This document shows, one piece after another, positions 22,001-26,860 of a stretch of 26,860 bases of DNA. The position numbers were made by a program, and so were the translations under genes. Numbering within the stretch: position 1 is the first letter of the stretch; the number at the start of each line of letters is the position of its first letter. The notes beneath the pieces were generated by a model. The model was given only the letters and a program-made list of their open reading frames with translations. It made no database searches and had not been told where the DNA came from. The DNA is taken from positions 1 to 26,860 of the forward strand of contig JNEM01007052.1 in assembly GCA_000697335.1 (NCBI GenBank). Reading direction: 5' to 3'. The stretch comes from Conidiobolus incongruus B7586 (taxonomy: Eukaryota > Entomophthoromycota > Entomophthoromycetes > Entomophthorales > Conidiobolaceae).

Positions 22001-22860
22001 AATCTCCAAGTTTTAACTTTCTGATTCAATTAATTCAAACTATTGGGTGGTGGGGTTTGATTGCAAACTATGGATCTAAAAATCTTGAAGTTATTCAAAT
22101 TTGGAGTAAACGTTTAATTGCTTTAATCAATTATATCCAGTTTAATAGCAATCAGCTTCATTCAGAGATGGATCAATTTATATCTAGTTTCACTAAAGAT
22201 TTTATTATTCCATTACAATCTTGGCTGGATACTCCCAATCATTCATTTGCCGATATTCAACAAACTATCTTAAAAGGTCATAATCTTTGGAACAGTTTTG
22301 GTTCAATTAGTAATTGGCTCAAGCTGGTGTATCATAGTTCAATAGACTTTGTCAAAAGTTTGAATTTGACAGATTTTTGTCAAGCTCGAATCCAAGTCAA
22401 CTCTCCATTACCAAACCAAAAAAAGCAGCCTGTCCCAGTAGAGTATAGTGTTGGTGCTTCAGTTCCATTTAATTTCACTTTTCATAATATTCAATTAAAT
22501 CAACTTCAAAATATCGTGATCTGTATCCAATTATCAGATAATCAGGCTAAGTATCATCGATTATTTAGATTAGGAAATTGGACTAATTTGGGTAACCATT
22601 CTTGGTGCTTTGATGGTGACTTACAGTTGGGTATCCCTAGTATCGATGGAACCTTTTTAATTAGATTAAAATTGGGTATTGTTGATAAGAACTGGGTTGA
22701 CAATACATTTTTAGAATTCTACCAATTTACGCCATTGAGATATATTCAATTTGATAAAAGTATTACTATCAACAACCATTTCGAGAATGACTGGTCCAGT
22801 GATTACCAAGGGGATTGGAGAATATGGTTTAAATTTAAAGAGCTTAAAGTTGTTTCGTAA
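19060..22860 (+). CDS. INTS4: Integrator complex subunit 4 (INTS4)-like HEAT-repeat protein
   Basis: Five exons, 19060-19085, 19133-19241, 19608-19679, 19730-20224 and 20308-22860, give 1084 residues; introns are 47, 366, 50 and 83 nt and every join keeps frame (first phase 2, others 0). INTS4 is the scaffold of the Integrator cleavage module with INTS9/INTS11, which cuts snRNA and paused nascent Pol II transcripts in the nucleus. Residues 1-69 are Ser/Pro/Thr-rich and polar. Leucine-rich helical repeats run from about 70 to 700, with the best INTS4 match near 478-620: GLSFGIEDLDPQARIGSLSS followed by a block containing VRTAALDCLIEIASEGV. The last 160 residues are beta-rich (PVEYSVGASVPFNFTF, SKYHRLF-like, then TPLRYIQFDKS), matching the Ig-like end of INTS4 (human 963 aa). 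The 26-nt first exon and the 366-nt intron 2 are the least certain parts. Symbol by family resemblance; a different HEAT protein is less likely. Confidence 0.75.
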
Positions 22861-24154
22861 TTTATTATATCAATTATATTTACAAAAATTATTAATAAAT
22901 GAATTAAATACAATTAAATATATACCAAAATATATGCTTTTGGATTTTTAAATGTAAATCATCCTTGTATATATTTAGAATCATGTCTGTTCAATCCATG
23001 CTTTTTTAAATTGAAACAACCAAATTTAAATTGTTTTGGAATATTTGCTCAATCAAACTTTCAAGATGTTGGTAAGTTTTTAAATCATATTGAGTTGTTT
23101 ATTAAAAATTGTTATAACCGATTAGAAGATTATGATACAACTATAGAAATAACAAATTTAATTAAAGACAAGATATCAATATTGAATATAATTTTTTTAT
23201 CTATTATAATTTTATGGCTGAACAAACTATAAGGATGAACAAAAAAAGGATAATTGTGATTTGAAATTACGGAAAAGATTAATATTTTACAAAAGTTTTA
23301 TTATAAATGAAATCTATTTGAAAACCAGAATATAGTCAAAGCTATCAGATTTCTGATATTAATTTCATTTTCAATATATGTATACTTGACCCTATAATCA
23401 ATTAATTTGGGAATCATGCTGGTCCAAGATCAATATCATTTAATTTTAATAATAATTAATATATTACTAATATATGTTATTGAATTAATTGTCTAAATTT
23501 TCACACATTATAATTCTAGAATTAATCTCTGGAATTATTAAATTAGTAATTATAAATATAGATATATCAAAATAAGCTATTTTTATATTTTTATTTTAAT
23601 TAATTGCTATTAATTTTGTAAATTTCATATTAACTGAGAATAGTATTATAATTAAAATGTATCTTTTCGAATTTTAATTATATTATCAATATTTTAAATA
23701 AAAAATATTAAATCACAATACCAAAATCTTATTCATTCACAATATGCTAGTAAAATATCTATGTTTTAACTTTTAACATTTTTTAATTATTTGGATAAAA
23801 AAAATTCATATTTATTTTAACTGATATGGTTTGAAAATTGAGAAGCAGTTTGAAAATATACAATAATTAATATAAAATATTGGTAAATAAATACATCGTA
23901 TTCAAAAGACTGAATAAATAAGTATAAGGTTAATTTTTGTAGTTACATTGAAATATACCAAGATTTTGATATGATGAGTGTATTCTCCAGCATCAGTTCT
24001 TCCCACAATTTAATTTAAAACAATTTTGAAATTATAAACCAGCTTGATCCCTGAATTAATTCTCATGTTTTAATTCTATGCCACTCCCATCTAGAATGTT
24101 ATTTATTCTTTCTAGTTAAATAACGTTCAATTCAAGTAGGCTAGAATATGCTCT
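22861..24154. other. AT-rich intergenic region after INTS4
   Basis: AATAAA at 22894-22899, 34 nt after the INTS4 stop, is a good poly(A) signal candidate. An open frame at 23011-23232 (73 codons) has no ATG near its start and AT-driven composition, so it is not called. The remainder is AT-rich with no recognised feature. Confidence 0.55.
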
Positions 24155-24227
24155 TGTATCTCGGCTGGGCACTGTTTCGTAGTTGACAATTGTTGACCGT
24201 GATCAAAGAGAATCAGCATGAGATACA
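24155..24227. repeat. 73-nt inverted-repeat hairpin
   Basis: TGTATCTC at 24155-24162 is the exact reverse complement of GAGATACA at 24220-24227. Just inside, GCTG (24164-24167) pairs with CAGC (24214-24217), with a 1-by-2-nt bulge. This makes a 12-bp stem with a 46-nt loop that itself holds TTGACAATTGTTGAC and a TGATCA palindrome. The block is visibly richer in G+C than its surroundings. It lacks a tRNA B box (GTTCRA), so it is not a standard tRNA. It could be a small structured RNA, a short MITE or chance. Confidence 0.45.
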
Positions 24228-24561
24228 TTTCTTTCAATAATGATAAATGAAACATTTGTATATATAGTAATAATGTAAATTGATAGTTATTCTATATCAA
24301 AACCCCTAAAATCGTATATTTTTAATTAATTCTACAGCTGGTTTTGTTAATATGTTAAAAATTTACTTTTAAGTATGTAAATAAATTAATTAAATGAATA
24401 TAACAAGTTGTTTGAAATCCTTCAATATTATTCAAATTTGATCCCACAATTTGAAATATTTCTTTCTTAATATAAATTCTTCGAATTCATAGTAATACTT
24501 AATCTTTTACTGATCTGAAGTGAAAATAATTTAAATTTAAATACTTAATCTAAATAACGCC
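24228..24561. other. AT-rich flank left of the LINE copy
   Basis: About 330 bp of AT-rich DNA with no coding frame. Sequence character changes sharply near 24555, where C-rich, codon-like sequence of the LINE begins; no clear target-site duplication was found. Confidence 0.5.
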
Positions 24562-25401
24562 ATGCACCAATCCTACAATGTTGAGGGCATCGAGATGATC
24601 CCCAAAATCACATAAGATCCACAACATCCCGTCATAAACATCCGCCTACTTCATGTCCCGGCAATTGATGAAATTGGTGTTGGCGAAGTCCTTGAGGCTA
24701 AACTGAAAGCCACTTTCAGTAAATATGGATACGTCATCCTAGCTAAACATCTCTTACTTGACGCTGATCTCCCTGGCATTTATTCTCATAATGCCCTCGT
24801 GAAAATTATCCCCTTTCCCAACATCATTGACAACCCCGAACTGATCCCCAGAGAGATAATGTTTGGAGAACATGAGGTACTCGTTGATCCTGATAGATGT
24901 CCACCTCAATGCGGACACTGCAAGAAAATTGGACATATCAAACACAATTGTCCAAGAAGCCTTACAGTCAAACTTGAAAAATCTCACACTGAAGCAAAAT
25001 ATACCGGATCCGCCGATCAATACAACAAGACTAACTTAAAAGAGGAAGATTAAATCCGTATAATCCAACGGAAAACAATCCTCAGCAAAACAACATAAAT
25101 ATCCCACAACAACTACAACTTGATAATACTATCATCACTAACAAAGATAACGAAAAAAAATATAAACCCTCAAGACTCCATCAACAAAGCTTCTGCCCAA
25201 GCAAACATCACAAACCCCGACTTCCCAATCCAAGACCGCCAACAAATCCACCAATCCCAACATGCCAACAGCCAAAGCCAACCAAGCCCCAACTCTCCAA
25301 ACCCAAATCATCAAAACACGTCAAATCAGCATATATTGCAATCCAACCAAGAATTGCTCAGCCATTATGAAAGTTTAAACCCGGATGAAATACACATCTA
25401 A
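24562..25401 (+). pseudogene. LINE ORF1 remnant with CCHC zinc knuckle
   Basis: The frame opens at ATG 24562 (MHQSYNVEGIEMIPKIT), meets TAA at 24613-24615, then stays open from 24616 to the stop at 25051-25053. The first part (INIRLLHVPAIDEIG... KATFSKYGYVIL) looks like an RRM-type alpha/beta fold, followed by PREIMFGEHEVLVDPDRCPP and one knuckle C-x2-C-x4-H-x4-C at 24910-24951 (CGHCKKIGHIKHNC). Coding potential continues after 25053 in shifted frames to the stop at 25399-25401; that tail is Gln/Asn/Pro/Ser-rich and low complexity, with an A-run near 25151 as a likely slippage site. ORF1 proteins bind LINE RNA to form the transposition particle. Non-functional here. Confidence 0.75.
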
Positions 25402-26097
25402 CCCAACTTGCCTTGCTTACTCTAACACTGGGATCTCTAAACACTAGAGGTTTGAAATCTTTAGAGAAAAGAACTAAGTTAAGCCACTTATTATCCAAAA
25501 TTCCAGATAAGTTAGATATTCTGGCTGTTCAGGAATGCAATATAACTGACACCGAAATCCTAAAATCCGAATTCCCCTACCCTAATACTTGGTTTGGCAA
25601 AACCAGCTGGCTCATCCTCAATCCCAACATCAACATCACCTCATCCCAAATGATTGACGACAAGGGCAGACTGTCTAATATCATAATCTCCTACGAAGGT
25701 CACAAACTATCCCTCTTGAACTGCTACTTACCCTCAAAAAGAAATGAACGCATTAAGTTCACTGAAAAATTTCTCTACAATATAGAATTTGAGATCGACT
25801 TTCTCTTAGGAGATCTCAATACCATAATGAACCCTATTACGGATAAATTCCCATCTCTTGACCAACGAAAACCAGAAACTTATCCATTGGAAAACTGGCT
25901 ATCCACTTTACACCTGATAGACTATTCCCTCCAAATCTCTAACAAAATTCAACAGATTCACTCAACCTAACCTGAGAAACAGATCCTTTTCAAGAATTGA
26001 TTATATTTTCACACATGACAATAACATCTGTAATATCACAAGTTATTATACCTAGCCAATCCCAATAACAGTTCATAATACTCTGTATTTTAAACAA
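25389..26097 (+). pseudogene. LINE ORF2 remnant: AP-type endonuclease domain
   Basis: The frame is open from 25389 to the stop at 25968-25970, overlapping the end of the ORF1 frame; there is no ATG at its start. Motifs follow the apurinic-type endonuclease of LINEs in order: GSLNTRGLKS (metal-site Asn), LDILAVQEC with the QE pair, NCYLPSK, and DFLLGDLNT with the GDLN motif. From about 25955 homology continues in another frame with FTQPNLRNRSFSRIDYIF, then a weak TVHNTL in place of the usual SDH-type end, with a TAG between them at about 26053. The domain nicks target DNA to prime reverse transcription. The RT domain that should follow is absent. Confidence 0.8.
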
Positions 26098-26860
26098 TGT
26101 GATTTTTTTGTGATTAAAAATAAATAAATGTTTTGATATATAATAAATAAAAATGATAATATAATATAAATTTAATAGTTTCTTTTATTATCAATAATTT
26201 TTTACCATTTTTTTAACAAATTTCTAACACTTAAAAAACAATTTTTTTTATTAAGGATTAAAATTTGATATTTTACAAACTAATTAAATTTTCCTGTAGA
26301 AATTTTTTTTCTTATAGGTTAGTTTTTTAATTACCTAAAGTAATTATAATTATATAAGTTATAATTAAATGAATATATTAAATTTAATATTTTTTTCTAG
26401 CTATTTTTAATTAAAATTTTTTTTATAATTTTAAATTTATATATTTTATAATTATCATGTAAAATAATATATATCTTTAATTTATATTAAGAACATTATT
26501 TAAAAATTATTTTACTGAAATAATATATGATTTATTATTAATTCATTTTCCTTAACATATTAAATAAAAAAACTATATATTATTATAATTTTTTATAATA
26601 ATTAACACTTATTTATATTTAAAATGTTTATTTATTAAAATTTATAAAAGGGATTAATTTAATTTAACATTTTATTTTATTTTTAAGTAAAAAATTATAT
26701 AAAAAAATTTAAGATATATTAATTATAAGTATTTATTATAAAACCTTAGTTTTTAATTATATTTTAATAAGTTTAATTTAATTATAATTATTTTAATTTT
26801 TTTAAACTTTTGTTAAATTATAAAGTATATATTTTATATTTTTATTAATTAATTTAAGCT
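26098..26860. other. Extremely AT-rich region at the right end
   Basis: Almost only A and T, with long A and T runs and no coding frame. It begins where LINE-like sequence ends. No feature recognised; character resembles the leftmost few hundred bases of the window. Confidence 0.7.

Larger units (their letters stand above)
24562..26097 (+). mobile_element. Degraded non-LTR retrotransposon (LINE) copy, ORF1 plus endonuclease, no RT
   Basis: A block of about 1.5 kb, clearly richer in C and G than its flanks, holds the 5' half of a LINE in order: ORF1 with RNA-binding-like region and CCHC knuckle (24562-25401), then an AP-type endonuclease (25389-26097). No reverse transcriptase or RNase H motifs follow; the sequence turns into extremely AT-rich DNA at about 26100. 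ORF1 has an in-frame TAA at 24613-24615, and both ORFs change frame, so the copy is dead. LINE copies normally lose their 5' ends, so loss of the RT-bearing 3' part points to a later deletion or rearrangement. The family resembles CCHC/AP-endonuclease LINEs common in early-diverging fungi; exact clade not determinable without RT. Confidence 0.85.

Noticed and set aside
23011-23232. 73-codon plus-strand frame after INTS4
   Set aside because: No ATG near its start, AT-rich low-complexity product, no family resemblance.
24155-24227. Hairpin as a tRNA gene
   Set aside because: No GTTCRA B box, no fitting D and T arms and no anticodon loop.
24910-24951. CCHC knuckle as part of an LTR-element gag
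   Set aside because: It is followed directly by an AP-type endonuclease with LINE motif order, and no LTRs were seen.
1-26860. CRISPR array, operon or bacterial ribosome binding sites
   Set aside because: No spaced direct repeats, and the spliced genes and Pol III tRNA show a eukaryotic nuclear context.

Overview
This is a eukaryotic nuclear window: it has short spliceosomal introns, a Pol III tRNA gene, AATAAA-type poly(A) signals and very AT-rich DNA between genes. Five protein genes, one tRNA-Leu gene and one broken LINE can be supported. Introns are mostly 47-57 nt with GTAAT-type donors and TTTAG acceptors. The FACT subunit is of the Pob3 type (no HMG box), a TPT-family transporter resembles SLC35C2/Ymd8, and the LINE has a CCHC ORF1 plus an AP-type endonuclease. 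Together these suggest an AT-rich early-diverging fungus, for example an Entomophthoromycotina/Conidiobolus-like or other Zoopagomycota/Mucoromycota lineage. That assignment is inference; an AT-rich protist is not excluded.

Layout, left to right. 1-5447: gene-free AT-rich DNA with an 11-bp inverted repeat pair (4169-4275), a G-skewed stretch (about 4610-5040) and a CCAAT/TATA promoter-like region. 5448-9569 (+): intronless full-length ABCC/MRP transporter, much richer in G+C than its surroundings. 9570-11886: gene-free, with a small G+C-richer island at about 11380-11700. 11887-11968 (+): tRNA-Leu(AAG). 12348-13822 (-): four-exon SLC35C2-like nucleotide-sugar/TPT transporter. 15267-15753 (+): two-exon TMEM128-like membrane protein, convergent with 15996-17943 (-): seven-exon POB3/SSRP1, the small subunit of FACT. 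19060-22860 (+): five-exon Integrator subunit 4 (INTS4)-like HEAT-repeat protein, divergent from POB3. 22861-24561: gene-free, with a 73-nt hairpin. 24562-26097 (+): a decayed LINE copy retaining ORF1 and endonuclease but no reverse transcriptase. 26098-26860: extremely AT-rich DNA.

The genes do not form a pathway. Two are membrane transporters (ABCC at the plasma or vacuolar membrane, SLC35C2-like in the Golgi/ER), one is a small membrane protein, and two neighbours (POB3 and INTS4) act on RNA polymerase II transcription. The exon structures below were assembled by hand from donor/acceptor positions, reading-frame continuity and recalled family sequences; all joins keep frame. No new multi-gene system is evident. 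The most interesting items are the INTS4 homologue in a probably fungal genome, the compositional contrast of the ABCC gene with its four-fold QLTV-like linker repeat, the two inverted-repeat/hairpin structures, and the LINE copy that kept its 5' rather than its 3' half.
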